Below are positions 11,735 to 24,493 of a DNA stretch of 64,000 nt, in pieces. Origin of the DNA: Ehretia macrophylla (taxonomy: Eukaryota > Streptophyta > Magnoliopsida > Boraginales > Ehretiaceae); the NCBI GenBank assembly GCA_037974665.1, contig CM075783.1, positions 43,609,818 through 43,673,817 on the forward strand. Reading direction: 5' to 3'. Within the stretch, counting starts at the first letter, position 1; each line of letters opens with the position of its first letter. Position numbers and translations under genes: made by a program. The notes beneath the pieces are model-generated. The model saw only the letters and a program-made list of their open reading frames with translations, was not told where the DNA came from and made no database searches.

Positions 11735-12966
11735 ATGGTTGTACGTCCAAGAACACGTGGTAGGCCACAAAAAGGTAATGAGGCACCAGGGAATGCGGCA
11801 CCAAGCCGAGATCAGGGTTACGACCGTCTTGCAATGGCTATGGACCGAATAACGGAGGTCATAGCGGGGCAGGCGCAGATTTTAGCGGGGCAGGCTGCTA
11901 AAGCACAAACCGTTCAAACTCAAATGCAGAATGCGCTGGGTAGTTATAGATGGGGTAGTCTGTTGAAGGAATTTATGGGTTATTATCCACCGAGGTTCCA
12001 GGGTGAGCCTGACGATCGAAAGGCCGAAGCTTGGATCAGTAAAATTAAGAAAATATTTGATCCCCTTGATTACACGGATGAGAGGAAGGTTACCTTTGCA
12101 GTGTATCTATTTGATGAAGAGGCTGAGGAATGGTGGCGTATGGTGAGGTTTGATTGGGAAGCTCATGGTACTCCTTATATTTGGGCTACCTTTCTATGGG
12201 AATTTTAGGCCAAGTATATCCCGAGGATTGCCGGAGAACGACGGGATGAAGAGTCCACATCATTGGTTCAGGGTAATTCTACAGTGGCTCAATATGAGGC
12301 CAACTTTACCAGGCTTTCCTGGTATGCACCGGAGTTTAGGAACGAAAGACCCGGAGGTTCATTTTGGGTCAAAGGCCCGAGATTCAAGATGCGATGGCCT
12401 TGATACAGTATGATGAATTTTTTGCAGCCTTTAATGCAGTTTCTAGGTTGAAAAAGAAGAAATGGGAATAGGCGGGTTCTAGTCAGGCCAATAAGAGGTC
12501 GTTTCAGCCTCAAGGTCAGTAGGTTGTTTATAGGCCTTCAGTGCAGCAGAGTGCTTACAGGCCCCTAGTGCAGAAGGGTTCTTTTAGACCTCAGGGGCAG
12601 TAGGGTTCATTTAGGCCCCAGATTCAGCAGCGATCCTACCAGACACAGTCACAGCATAGGCCAGCACAGTCTCAGGGTCAGTACAGGCCATAGGTTATGA
12701 GACCTCAGCAGCAGGCAGGTACAGCTACTTATTCAGCTTCTGGTTCTTGAGGAGGCAATGTTAGTGCTTCGACACTACAGTGTGCTTACTGTAAACATAA
12801 GGGCCCTTTGGAGGCCGACTATCAGGCAAAGGCAGGGATATGTTTAGGTTGCGGCAGCAACCAACACAGGGCAAGAGATTGTCCTAGGTATTAAAGATTT
12901 GAGAGTCAGCCAGCAGGCCAGGGTTATCAAGGTAGACCTACAGGTAGTGTACCTCAGCAGCAGCGG
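11735..12966 (+). pseudogene. Element F gag (decayed)
   Basis: Gag of the same type as that of element C: it starts MVVRPRTRGRP, followed by a capsid-like part with YYPPRFQGEPDDRKAE and EEWWRM. The open stretch ends at 12208, where TTTTAG replaces the expected codon, and further stops follow in the Q-rich linker (several CAG to TAG). The first zinc knuckle near 12781 has lost its His and last Cys. The second (CLGCGSNQHRARDC, about 12840-12885) is intact. It cannot make a working gag. Confidence 0.88.
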
Positions 12967-14008
12967 GTTCAGGCTCGGGCCTACGTAGTGGACTTGGAGG
13001 AGTTACCTAAAGCAGCGATAGTTGTGCTAGGTAACTTTCTTATACTCAATCAACTTGTTAAAGTATTGATTGATTCTGGTGCTACATATTCTTTCATTAC
13101 ACCTACCTGTGTACAACGTGTTAATGTGCAACCTGAGAAATTACCTTATGTGGTTAAGATTAGTACTTCTTTGACTGATAAGTATGTAAAGATTGTAAAA
13201 TACATGTTAAGGGTCAGGATTTTCCTTCGGATCTTATCTTATTTCCTATCCGAGGGTATGATGTTATCTTAGGTATGGATTAGCTTTCCAAGTATGATAC
13301 TCAATTAAACTGTAGAACAAAGTTCGTACAGTTTCGATTACCAGAACAGCCAGTGGTTGAGGTAGCAGGGAACCAGGATGCTAAGACGAGTTTCATTATC
13401 TAATCAGTTAAGGCTATTAAGCTGGTGAGTAAGGGGTCTTCAAGTTATCTAGCTTATTTGATCAACAAGCCATCTAATAAGCTAAAGCTAGAGGAAGTTC
13501 CAATAATTCAGGAATATCCCAATGTATTTCCCGAGGAATTGCTAGGATTGCTGCCAGAGAGAGATATTGAGTTTGTGATTAACCTTGTTCCCGGTACTAA
13601 ACCTATTTCTAAATCAGCATACCGGATGGCACCAGCTGAACTTAAAGAACTGAAATCTCAATTGCATGAGTTATTAGAGAAGGGTTTCATTCAGCAGAGT
13701 TCTTTACTGTGGGGAGCACCCATTTTATTTGTGAAGAAGAAGGATGGTACCTTAAGATTATGTATCGATTATCGTGGTTTGAATCAAGTGACCATCAAGA
13801 ACAAGTATCCTTTGCCACTAATTAACTAGTTGTTTGATCAACTTTAGGGAGCCAAAGTCTACTCTAAGTTTGACTTGAGGCAGGGGTATTATCAGCTTCG
13901 GATCCATACGGAGGATGTTCCAAAGTCTGGTTTCAAGACTCGGTATAAGCATTACGAATTTGTAGTTATGCTCTTTGGACTAACTAATGCACCGGCATCA
14001 ATCATGGA
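12967..14008 (+). pseudogene. Element F protease and N-terminal reverse transcriptase (decayed, cut by G)
   Basis: Protease motif LIDSGATYSFI lies near 13068-13100, and the reverse transcriptase start ([39 protein letters not shown]) near 13600-13820. Frame changes around 13200-13290 and stops (for example INQ to INstop at about 13827) break it. Element G is inserted at 14008 inside the conserved APAAFMDLM part, with ATGGA duplicated. The frame resumes at 21685. Confidence 0.9.
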
Positions 14009-16466
14009 TGTCACGCCCTAACTCGACCCCACCTACAATCAGTCAGGACGCAACAGAATTTCGGCAGTATAACGACAGTAATTAAGACACCGAGGTTTTA
14101 AACCAACCTCTCAGAACATCATACATTCAACTCCTCAACCAAACAACAATCAATTCCTCAATACCATTAACAACATACAACATAACCATATTATACAATA
14201 ATCATTCTTAGTTATACGCCTCCATTCCAACATAACCATAACTTTAACATACATATCAAAATAGATTATAAACCAACTTAGCAACCTAAATCATAACAAA
14301 AGAAAGACTACTAAGTTAGCATCATTTAGTTCATTATCTTTACTACAACTTATACATCATAAACTACAAAGTAAATAAAAGACAACTAGTTTAATATACA
14401 AGATAATAGAGTATACAACATCTCAAGCATCAAGGACAAGACTCTGGCACATAGGACTCGTCCACATACGACACATTATCCCCTTCTGGAGGCACGTACC
14501 CGTAATCTTGCTCAATAACACCTGTATGCATGCAATAATAGAGAGTGAGCTTATATAAACAAGCTCAGTGAGGATCCGATAGATCTCTAACAGTATTTAC
14601 TATACTCCTTGGAAATGATCCTTTGAGCAGTAAACACGCAATAAAACATCAATAACAATATAAACACATAACTATAATGACCAATCAATAAAGGATACTC
14701 TAGTTGATGTAGCTCCAAACGCCATCACAATCTCAACCATTCTTCTTGTAACTCCCCATTACTCACGCACCCGAGGTACCTCACTAGCCCCTCCCTCCAT
14801 GACACCTCCGTCATGGGAGCTGGGGATAGTCTCTGGTAGTCATGCCATTATCAACCCGACAGCCCGATGCTGCCCGAGAGGTGGCAAACATATACCAAGA
14901 CTCAGCAAAAATAATAAACATCATTCACAGGAGGACAATCTAGCAGAATCGCCTATCTCTCGGTTCATCAATCATCAATCAATAATCATCAGTAATCATC
15001 AATTATCATCAATTATCATCAATATAACATCAAATAATAAATTAAACAACAAACAACTAAGTTAGATGACAAAGTAGGCAATCCAACTTAACATGCATTA
15101 AACACGTAATCTAACCCTAGTCTAACCATCAACAACTCACAATTCAATCACTCAAACACCACCCAATCATCTAAAGGCTCAATTCAACAATTTAAAGAAA
15201 GACAACCTAAACTTCAAATAATCATATCTTACATTCTACTAATCCAAACAACTCCAAATCAGTTTCTAACACTCACCCATTCAATCATTTATATTAGCCC
15301 TCTCGGAAACCAACCAAGACACATCAAAATCAAGCCCAACAACCCTAAAACCTCAATGCACCTAGGCTGAAAATTCTGAATTTTCACCCAAACATCGCAA
15401 TCAAAAATTCGGCATTATAACGGTGTCACCACGTAATTAACAAATTTTTAGAAATCGACGGCAATCAATTCCAACTACAACAACTCAAGATAATCATCAA
15501 ATGACCAATCTATCAACTTTTAATACCCGAAAATAAATAATTTTGCTACAATGGTTCAAATCTCGTAGTAATACACATAAACGATCCCTAGCATACACTG
15601 AGAAATAATATAACTTCAAATTAACATTCTAACGGTTCAAAATGCAATTATGAGCAAAAACATAAAAAATGACTTTTGAGATCTAGAATTTTTCTCTCAC
15701 CTTTGATGTGTTTTGAAGCGACAAAGATGATCAATGGATGCTCAAGAGGTGGAATCAAGCCTTGGTTGATGGAAATTGGCCTTGAATTGCAACTTTTAAT
15801 GAAAATTTACTTTGAAAAAATGTTGAAAATGCTCTCAAGAAAAGCTATGGAGTTTCGGCCACTTGTGTGTGCTTTGAGTGTGTTTTGTGTTGTTTTAGTA
15901 GGTGTTGATGCATAAATAAGTAATGGTCAAACTTATTAAAAATGGTCAATGTTAGTTTATTAGTCTTTTAATTCATTTCTTAGTCTTTTAAGTCATTTCT
16001 TGGCTATTTCTTGCTCAACTAAAAAATTAATACCTAAATTAATTCTAGACATTATATTTTAGGTGACAAAGAGTGTTACTTTAAAACAGTTTCACCCGAA
16101 TTGGCTTAAAACTCGTTTTCTTACAAAAGAAAGTGTAAAAATCTTTAAAATTCCAAAACCGATTCCAAATCCGTTTTCATCAAATACGGGTCTATTAATA
16201 CCCGAGGACTAGGTTTTAAAACGTTTAAAACACCCCTGTAAAAATTTTAGCGGATAGGTGTTCAAAAATGCTATTCACCAAAACCGACGATAAAATTTCT
16301 GATTCCGTTTTTTATGAAAATTTCATGAATGCACACTTAGCATGTATTAGGAATATAAATCACATATTTAGCACATTCTAACTCATATAACACATAAACA
16401 GGTCAAATTACGTAAATCGAGGCAAAGACACGCACATCGAGACAAAGCAAAATGTGGGGTCTCACA
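14009..16466 (-). repeat. Element G 3' LTR (2,458 bp)
   Basis: On the plus strand it runs from TGTCACGCCCTAACTCG to GGGGTCTCACA, which reads TGTGAGACCCC...GGGCGTGACA on the element strand. It is about 50 bp longer than the other G LTR, partly through a local duplication near 15960-16000 and an extra ATCATC unit near 15000. Confidence 0.93.
14430..15087 (-). other. LTR structured module and 30-codon acidic frame (G 3' LTR)
   Basis: On the minus strand: CTACTTT-loop hairpin 15087-15061; hairpin CATGAC / GTCATG with loop GGAGGT (14815-14798); GTATCCTTT (14698-14690); hairpin GAGCTT / AAGCTC (14566-14547) preceded by CCTCACT; AG at 14522; and the 30-codon frame 14522-14430, starting GVIEQDYGYVPPEG and ending YVPESCP. 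Confidence 0.6.
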
Positions 16467-18640
16467 TTCTCTCCCTCTTAAAACAATTACGTCCGCGCAA
16501 TTCTCGAACTAATAGACAATTAAATCCTCAATCGTTACACTTAACAATATTTCTCTTAGTTCTCATTTATCTCTTAGGATGACACCTAACCAAAGACCTC
16601 AAAAGAACAAACTCTGTTGACTGCAAGATAATTATCATAATTCCAAGACAATCTTCCATTCATAATTCTTTCCCACCTAATATCATATTGCATATGAAAG
16701 AAATCGCAACTCCAAAGTCTTAGCATGACACCACTACTTATCAATCATCCTGTACTACACAAAAGAGCTCTATGAACACCCCGAGGGTTTAAAAACTCAT
16801 TCACGATAACATGAATGATTATTGATCAAGGAAATATCTCAAAAGTGACATTGTTTAGAATATGTCTCTTATAAAATTTATAAGGAAATAAGAATATGGA
16901 AAGTCATATTCGAGCCAACAATCAAGTGAACAAGAGGTCAAACAAGTTAGAGAATCAAAAGGCTAATAGTTTAATAAGGAAGCATGATAACTAAGATAAG
17001 AAATGTCTCAGCACCTATCAATTAAATAAGTACAAACAAAGGATGATGGTGAGTCAAAACAATGCTGAGTATGTTGAACAAAATTCCTGAACAAGTAGAC
17101 ATTTCAATTCTCGATAATTGTTCAATGAACCAACAAGTAAGTTGTATTTGAGGCGAAATGAAATTAAGAAATAAGAGGTGATTAATTCAATAGAAAACAT
17201 GAGTGGCAAGAGTATCTCAGCACGCAATACCAAAGAAGTACGAATAAGAAATGATAACAATAAGACAGTGCCGAGTACTTTGAGTGAGCAATTACAAGCA
17301 AAGTAATGGCTCAGGATTTAATAATAAAACAATAGGATTAACAAAGATCAACAAGAATGACAATGATGTACTTAGGTAAGGAGTACATCAAACAAGTGAA
17401 ATCGAATAAGTAAAATGGTATACCAAAGGTGAAATTACTTCCAAATGAATAGTAATAGGATGAAATGAATTATTGAAACCAATCGCTGGAGATATAGAAT
17501 GAAATATAGATGTCTCAAACCTTAACTCCAATAACCGACATTGCTATAAGAAGCATATATGAATGTGAAGAATAGAAACAATGTCAAATGGGTATAGGAT
17601 CCATTAATCCAATAAGAAAAACTTTCAAGAAATAATTGATAAGCTAGAAAAGTGTAACTCTCTCTCAAATAAGTGAGAATAGAGTAGAAAAAAATAATAA
17701 GACCAATAGAATAGGAAGCACAAAGGGGTGTCCCACTTACACATTTAAATACCAACAAGTCAAATCCTACAATCTATCTTCTTCCAAAACAAGACACTAA
17801 GGAGATCTAGAGAACCTAAGGAGTCATAACAATCACCAAACAAGATAAATCACTCCAAAATTTTACATTCCGTAACCAGACCAATCACCAAACAAGATAA
17901 AGCACCGAGTACCGAACAAGATTGACTGATGAAGACTCCAAAATCTGATAATACAATACAGATTCACACTAACCCATTATAACACAAGAGAATCCCCAAT
18001 CATCAATTTAGAAAGTCATACCACCTAGAACTCAAAAGCTCGATGTAGGCAAGTAAATGTTCAGTCACCAAAATGCATTCTTATTTCCTCAAATAATTCT
18101 ATCTCCCAACAATTACATCTTCGAATAAAGTAACTTTAGTCAGGATTCACTTCAATTGGCTCCAAGGTTTAAAGATCAAAACTCCAAAATAACCTTTGAT
18201 AATATAGCAATCCCAAATAGTAGAAATACTCACATGTTATACCACACTTCATTCCATTCACAAATATACATCACTAATTCCTCAAATAAATTCATTCTAA
18301 AATAACTTCAAGAAAGTATAATCTGAGTTGAGACTCCCAAAGTGTCTAATCACAACCTCACGGAAACCTCAACCTATAATCCATCTCCAAGTAATAACAA
18401 GTGAAACATGGCAACAAAAGTAATTATAATCATCAAGATACATTGCTATTTCCTCGAACAACTTCATTCTTGCTAAAAGAACATCAAGAACAGATCCATT
18501 AAACTGAGACTAAAATCCATAAACATAACAATTAAAATCTCACTGATAAACTACTAGAATAATAATAATTCAAAATCATGGCCTACCTCTATTTCCGATA
18601 ACTCTTACAACCACCCAGACATTAAAAGGTCACTCACGAG
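16467..18640 (-). other. Element G interior without recognisable coding sequence
   Basis: The first bases after the LTR (TTCTCTCCCTCTTA, about 16467-16480) are the reverse complement of a polypurine tract. About 40 following bases resemble the pol tail of element C. Beyond that this AT-rich stretch has no gag, protease, reverse transcriptase or integrase motif in any frame. Open frames of 68-78 codons at 17054-17260 and 17522-17758 look like chance. Confidence 0.8.
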
Positions 18641-19258
18641 TTAAAACATGTATGCAACTATATCATATGAAAGACAAGTACAACGTAATGCGCAATTATC
18701 ATACAATGCAACATTATCACATAACACACAATTCAGCATATAAGAAGCCAACATCACATAAATAGGTTATATCATAGAAGTAAGTTATAAACAATTAAAG
18801 TCACATAAGCAACAAACTTCACATAAGACAAGTTGATCACGTAACTCACATTGCTCACTTAAAGTACATTGAACACCTAAAGCACGTTGTTTCACATAAG
18901 CTAGTTATAAACAATTAAAACCACATAAACAACTAACTTCACACAGACACTTCAATCACATAAAACACATTTGTCACATAATACACATTAATCACATAAT
19001 GCACATGAATCACATAATGCACATTAATTACAACATATTGAGTATGTAAGGCACGTTGTCATATAAAACATATTGACCACATTAGTTCACTTAACACATA
19101 AAGCTTATTGAACACATAGAAAGTTAGACACATAAGTAAATTAATCACATAAACATATTAACATATGTTTCACTTTTCTTTCAATTAATACATACTTGCA
19201 TGTTTAGACCACTAACGACATTCCGAGACTACCCGGGCTCACAGCTCACATGCGCTCT
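18640..19258 (-). repeat. Element G leader: expanded TTATGTG repeats and damaged primer site
   Basis: The plus strand shows many CACATAA-type units (TTATGTG on the element strand), irregularly spaced over about 500 bp. Elements F and C have shorter versions at the same place. The primer site beside the LTR reads GCTCTGCTTCCA instead of GCTCTGATACCA (about 19248-19265), two changes that would weaken tRNA pairing. Confidence 0.8.
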
Positions 19259-19271
19259 GCTTCCACTTAAA

Positions 19272-21679
19272 TGTCACGCCCCAACTCGACCCCATCTACA
19301 ATCAGTCAAGATGCAACAGAATTTCGGCAGTATAACGACAGTAATTAATACACCAAGGTTTTAAACCAACCTCTCAGAACATCATACATTCAACTTCTCA
19401 ACCAAACAACAATCAATTCCTCAATACCATTAACAACATACAACATAACCATATTATACAATAATCATTCTTAGTTATACGCCTCCGTTCCAACATAACC
19501 ATAACTTTAACATACATATCAAAATAGATTATAAACCAACTTAGCAACCTAAATCATAACAAAAGAAAGACTACTAAGTTAGCATCATTTAGTTCATTAT
19601 CTTTACTACAACTTATACATCATAAACTACAAAGTAAATAAAAGACAACTAGTTTAGTATACAAGATAATAGAGTATACAACATCTCAAACATCAAGGAC
19701 AAGACTCTGGCACATAGGACTCGTCCACATACGACACATTATCCCCTTTTGGAGGCACGTGCCCGTAATCTTGCTCAATAACACCTGTATGCATGCAATA
19801 ATAGAGAGTGAGCTTATATAAACAAGCTCAGTGAGGATCTGATAGATCTCTAACAGTATTTACTATGCTCCTTGGAAATGATCCTTTGAGCAGTAAACAC
19901 GCAATAAAACATCAATAACAATATAAACACATAACTATAATGACCAATCAATAAAGGATACTCTAGTTGGTATAGCTCCAAATGCCTTCATGATCTCAAC
20001 CATTCTTCTTGTAACTCCCCATTACTCACGCACCCGAGGTACCTCACTAGCCCCTCCCTCCATGATACCTTTGTCATACGAGCTGGGGGTAGTCTCTGGT
20101 AGTCATGCCATTATCAACCCGACAGCCCGATGCTGCCCGAGATGTGGCACACACATACCAAGACTCAGCAATAATAATAAATATCATTCACAGAAGGACA
20201 ATCTAATAGAATTGCCTATCTCCCGGTTCATCAATCATCAATCAATAATCATCAATAATCATCAATTATCATCAATATAACATCAAATAATCAATTAAAC
20301 AACAAACAACTAAGTTAGATGACAAAGTAGGCAATCCAACTTAACATGCATTAAACACGTAATCTAACCCTAGTCTAACCATCAACAACTCACAATTCAA
20401 TCACTCAAACACCACCCAATCATCTAAAGGCTCAATTCAACAATTTAAAGAAAGACAACCTAAACTTCAAATAATCATATCTTACATTCTACTAATCCAA
20501 ACAACTCCAAATCAGTTTCTAACACTCACCCATTCAATCATCTACATTAGCCCTCTCGGAAACCAACCAAGACACATCAAAATCAAGCCCAAAAACCCTA
20601 AAACCTCAATGCACCTAGGCTAAAATTTCTGGATTTTCACCCAAACATTGCAATCAAAAATTCGGCATTATAACGGCGTCACCACGTAGTTAACAAATTT
20701 TTAGAAATTGACGGCAATCGATTCCAGCCACAACAACTCAAGATAATCATCAAATGACCAATCTATCAACTTTTAATACCCGAAAATAAATAATTTTGCT
20801 ACAATGGTTCAAATCTCGTTGTAATACACATAAACGATCCCTAGCATCCACTGATCAATAATATAACTTCAAATTAACATTCTTACAATTCAAAATTCAA
20901 TTATGAGCAAAAACATAAAAAATGACTTTTGAGATCTAGAATTTTTCTCTCACCTTTGATGTGTTTTGAAGCTACAAAGATGATCAATGGATGCTCAAGA
21001 GGTGGAATCAAGCCTTGGTTGATGGAAATTGGCCTTGAATTGCAACTTTTAATGAAAATTTACTTTGAAAAAATGTTGAAAATGCTCTCAAGAAAAGCTA
21101 TGGAGTTTCAGCCACTTGTGTGTGCTTTGAGTGTGTTTTGTGTTGTTTTAGTAGGTATTGATGCATAAATAAGTAATGGTCAAACTTATTAAAAATGGTC
21201 AATGTTATTTTATTAGTCTTGTAATTCATTTCTTGGCTATTTCTTGCTCAACTAACAAATTAACACCTAAATTAATTCTAGACATTATATTTTAGGTGAC
21301 AAAGAGTGTTACTTTAAAACAGTTTCACCCGAGTCGGCTTAAAACTCGTTTTCTTGCAAAAGAAAGTGTAAAAATCTTTAAAATTCCAAAACCGATTCCA
21401 AATCCGTTTTAATAAAAAACGGGTCTATTAATACCCGAGGACTAGGTTTTAAAACGTTTAAAACACCCCTGTAAAAATTTTAGCGGATAGGTGTTCAAAA
21501 ATACTATTCACCAAAACCAACGATAAAATTTATGATTCCGTTTTTTATGAAAATTTCATGAATGCACACTTAGCATGTATTAGGAATATAAATCACATAT
21601 TTAGCACATTCTAACTCATATAACACATAAACAAGTCAAATCACGCAAATCGAGACAAAGTAAAATATGGGGTCTCACA
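19272..21679 (-). repeat. Element G 5' LTR (2,408 bp)
   Basis: Plus-strand ends TGTCACGCCCCAACTCG and GGGGTCTCACA. It matches the other G LTR with moderate divergence. Followed by the ATGGA duplication at 21680-21684. Confidence 0.93.
19693..20340 (-). other. LTR structured module and 30-codon acidic frame (G 5' LTR)
   Basis: CTACTTT-loop hairpin 20340-20314, GTATCCTTT 19961-19953, hairpin GAGCTT / AAGCTC 19829-19810, AG at 19785 and the 30-codon frame 19785-19693. Compared with the other G LTR the frame has the changes Y to H and E to K but keeps its length. Confidence 0.6.
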
Positions 21680-21684
21680 ATGGA

Positions 21685-24083
21685 TCTTATGCATCGAGTC
21701 TTCCAGCCATACTTGGACCAGTTCATGATATTGATGATATCTTTGTATATTCTAAGACTGAATCGAAGCATGAGCAACATCTATGACTTGTCTTACAGAA
21801 ACATCAGGAGCCTCAATTGTTTGCGAAGCTTAACAAATGTGAATTCTAGCTACAATGAATATATTTTCTTGGTCATGTGATTACTCAGAATGGTATTTCA
21901 GTAGATCCTACTAAGATTGAAGTGGTGATGTCTTGGAAAAGGCCGGAGAATGTTTTGAAGGTTTGCAATTTCCTTGATTCAGCAGGTTATTACCGCAGGT
22001 TTGTGAAGAACTTTTCTAAGATTACAGGGCCACTTTCTAAGTTAACTCAGAAATGAACCAGCTTTACATGGGATGAGAAGTGTGAGTGGGTTTTAGGAGG
22101 TGAAAAAGAGATTGACTACCACTCCGGTACTTGCTTTGCCAAAGGGAACTGATAATATGGTCATCTACAGTGATGCATCCAAGGATGGCTTGGGTTGCGT
22201 ACGTATGCAGAATGGTCGGGTTATTGCCTAAGCTTCTAGGAAGTTAAAACCGTATGAGATAAATTATCCGACTCATGATCTTGAATTGGCAGCAGTTGTT
22301 TTCACACTGAAAAAATGGCGACACTATCTGTGGGACAGTAAGTTTGAGATTTTCACTGATCACAAAAGTCTGAAGTACTTGTTCTCAAAGAATGAGTTGA
22401 ATATGCGTCAACGGAGGTAGATGGAACTTCTCGAAGATTATAATTGTTCAATCAATTATTTGCCTGGGTAGGCAAATGTTGTAGCAGATGCTCTTAGCTG
22501 AAAGGTAGGTATTGCTTGTTTGGCAATTAAAAAATGGGAGGTGCTTGAGGATGTTAGCTATTGGAGACCAGAGTTAACTCAGGTTGGGGTGATGTGTTCA
22601 CATCTCTGGATTCAACCTTTATTGTTGCCTCAGATCAGAGAAGCCCAACAACTTGATGTGAAACTTCAGAAGATCAAGGTTTATATTACAGATGATCAGT
22701 CTCACTTCAAAGTACATGAGGATGGTATTGTTCAATTTCGGAACAAGGTATGTGTTCCTAATGAACCGGGTTTAAAGAGAGGTATTCTGGAGGAGGCTCA
22801 TAAATCTAAGTACACCATTCATCCCGGTACAAACAAGATGTACCAGGACTTGAAACAGTATTACTGGTGGAACAACATGAAAGTGGAGGTTGTTCAGTTT
22901 GTGTCCAGATGTTTGACTTGTTAGCGGGTGAAAGCAGAACATCAACGACCCGCAGGGTTACTTTAGCCGTTGGCAATACCCGAGTAGAAATGGGAACATG
23001 TTACAATGGACTTCGTCTCTAGTTTTCCTAGAACACCGAGAGGTTGTGATGCGGTTTGGGTTATTGTGGACCGATTGACAAAGACAGCTCATTTTATTTC
23101 GATGAGGATGGGAGATGAAGTTGCAAAGTTGGTAGATCTTTATTTGGATCAGATTGTTAAACTTCACGGAATTCCAGCTAATATTGTCTCTGACTGAGAT
23201 CCTCGGTTTACTTCTCGACTTTGGGAAAAACTCCAGGAAACTTTAAGTACTCAATTGAACTTCAGCACAGCGTATCATCCTCAGACTGACGGCCAGTCAG
23301 AGAGAACTATTCAGATTTTGGATGATATGCTCAGGGCTTGTGTTTTGGACTTTGGGAAGAACTAGGAGAAACATCCACCGCTAGCCAAGTTTGCCTATAA
23401 CAATAGTTATCAAGCGACTATTGGGATGGCACCTTATGCAGCTCTCTACGGTCATAAGTGCCGATCATCTTTGTATTGGGACAAGGTAAGGGAGATGAAG
23501 GCTATTGATTCGACTATAATGCCAGAGCTTCTAGACAAGATTGAGAATGTACAGTTGATCAGGCAGAGAATGCTGACAACGTAGAGCAGATATAAGAGTT
23601 ATGTTGATAAATGCCGTCGGGATGTGGAGTTTACAGTCAGGGACTAAGTTTTCTTGAAATTGTCTCCTCGTAAGGGTTTGGTCGTCATGGTAAAAGTGGT
23701 AAGCTAAGTCCGAGGTTTGTGGGGCCATTTGAGATTACTGGTAAAGTTGGCAAGTTGACGTATCAGTTGGCTTTACCAGAAAACTTCTCTAATATTTATA
23801 ATGTTTTCCACATGTCTACTTTGAGCAAGTATTTTTCGGATCCTTCTCATATTCTAGGACTAGAGCCATTACAGCTTCGTGAGAATATGACTTATAATGA
23901 ACGACCGATTCATATTCTAGATTAGATGGGACGAAATTTGAGGTCAAAGAAGATTCTGATGGTTAAAGTATTGTGAAAACATCACGGGATTGAAGAAGCT
24001 ACTTGGGAAAGAAGAGATCAGATTTAGCAACAATACCCAGATTTATTCCGAGCAGCAAGTAAGAATTTCGAGGATGAAATTTC
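21685..24083 (+). pseudogene. Element F reverse transcriptase to chromodomain (decayed)
   Basis: Continues F pol after element [16 protein letters not shown] near 21680, RNase H (IYSDASKDGLG near 22165), an integrase zinc-finger part (HPGTNKMYQDLKQYYWWNNMK near 22820), an integrase core with MDFVSSFPR near 23006 and DGQSERTIQ near 23290, a GPFEITG motif near 23720, and a chromodomain-like tail near 23900-24030. Reverse transcriptase is frameshifted near 21725. Many stops arise from CAG or TGG becoming TAG/TGA and CGA becoming TGA (for example 22419, 22921, 23195, 23362). Clearly non-functional. Confidence 0.92.
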
Positions 24084-24098
24084 TTTAAGGGGGGAGAA
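24084..24098 (+). promoter_or_regulatory. Polypurine tract of element F
   Basis: TTTAAGGGGGGAGAA directly precedes the 3' LTR start TGTGAAACCC. Confidence 0.9.
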
Positions 24099-24431
24099 TG
24101 TGAAACCCTAAATTTTGTCTTTTGTGAAATTGCGTGTTTTGACATGAATATGTGTTAGTTGAATTAAAATGTGCTAATTTTGTGATTTCTACTCCTATTG
24201 CATGCTATGTGAGCAAACATGAAATTTTCATAAAAAATGGGCATTGAAAATTTTATCGTTGAGTTTCGTGAATAGTATTTTTGAAACATGTCCGCTAAAA
24301 TTTTAAAACTGGTCTTTTAAGCATTTGAAAACCTAGTCCTCAGATATTAATAGACTCGTGTCTGATTAAAACTGATTCTGAAATGAATTAAGAATTTAAA
24401 AGGATTTTTCACTATCTTTCGCAAAAATAAG

Positions 24432-24433
<2 letters not shown>

Positions 24434-24481
<48 letters not shown>

Positions 24482-24493
24482 TTATATATATAT
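24434..24493. repeat. (TA)n microsatellite in F 3' LTR
   Basis: About 60 bases of nearly pure TA repeats, interrupted once near 24481. Simple-sequence expansion after insertion. Confidence 0.95.

Larger units (their letters stand above)
14009..21679 (-). mobile_element. Element G: non-coding (LARD-like) relative of the F/C family, inserted in F pol
   Basis: Two LTRs (14009-16466 and 19272-21679) flank a 2.8 kb interior, with ATGGA duplicated at 14004-14008 and 21680-21684. The orientation is minus: the reverse complement of the polypurine tract follows the left LTR, and that of the primer site precedes the right LTR. No gag or pol motif is recognisable inside, so it would depend on enzymes from a related element. 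It is either a large non-autonomous derivative or a very degraded copy. Its retained ends match element C. Confidence 0.9.

Noticed and set aside
18640-19190. CRISPR-like array of CACATAA units
   Set aside because: Units are short, irregular and degenerate, in a plant retrotransposon leader, with no spacer structure.
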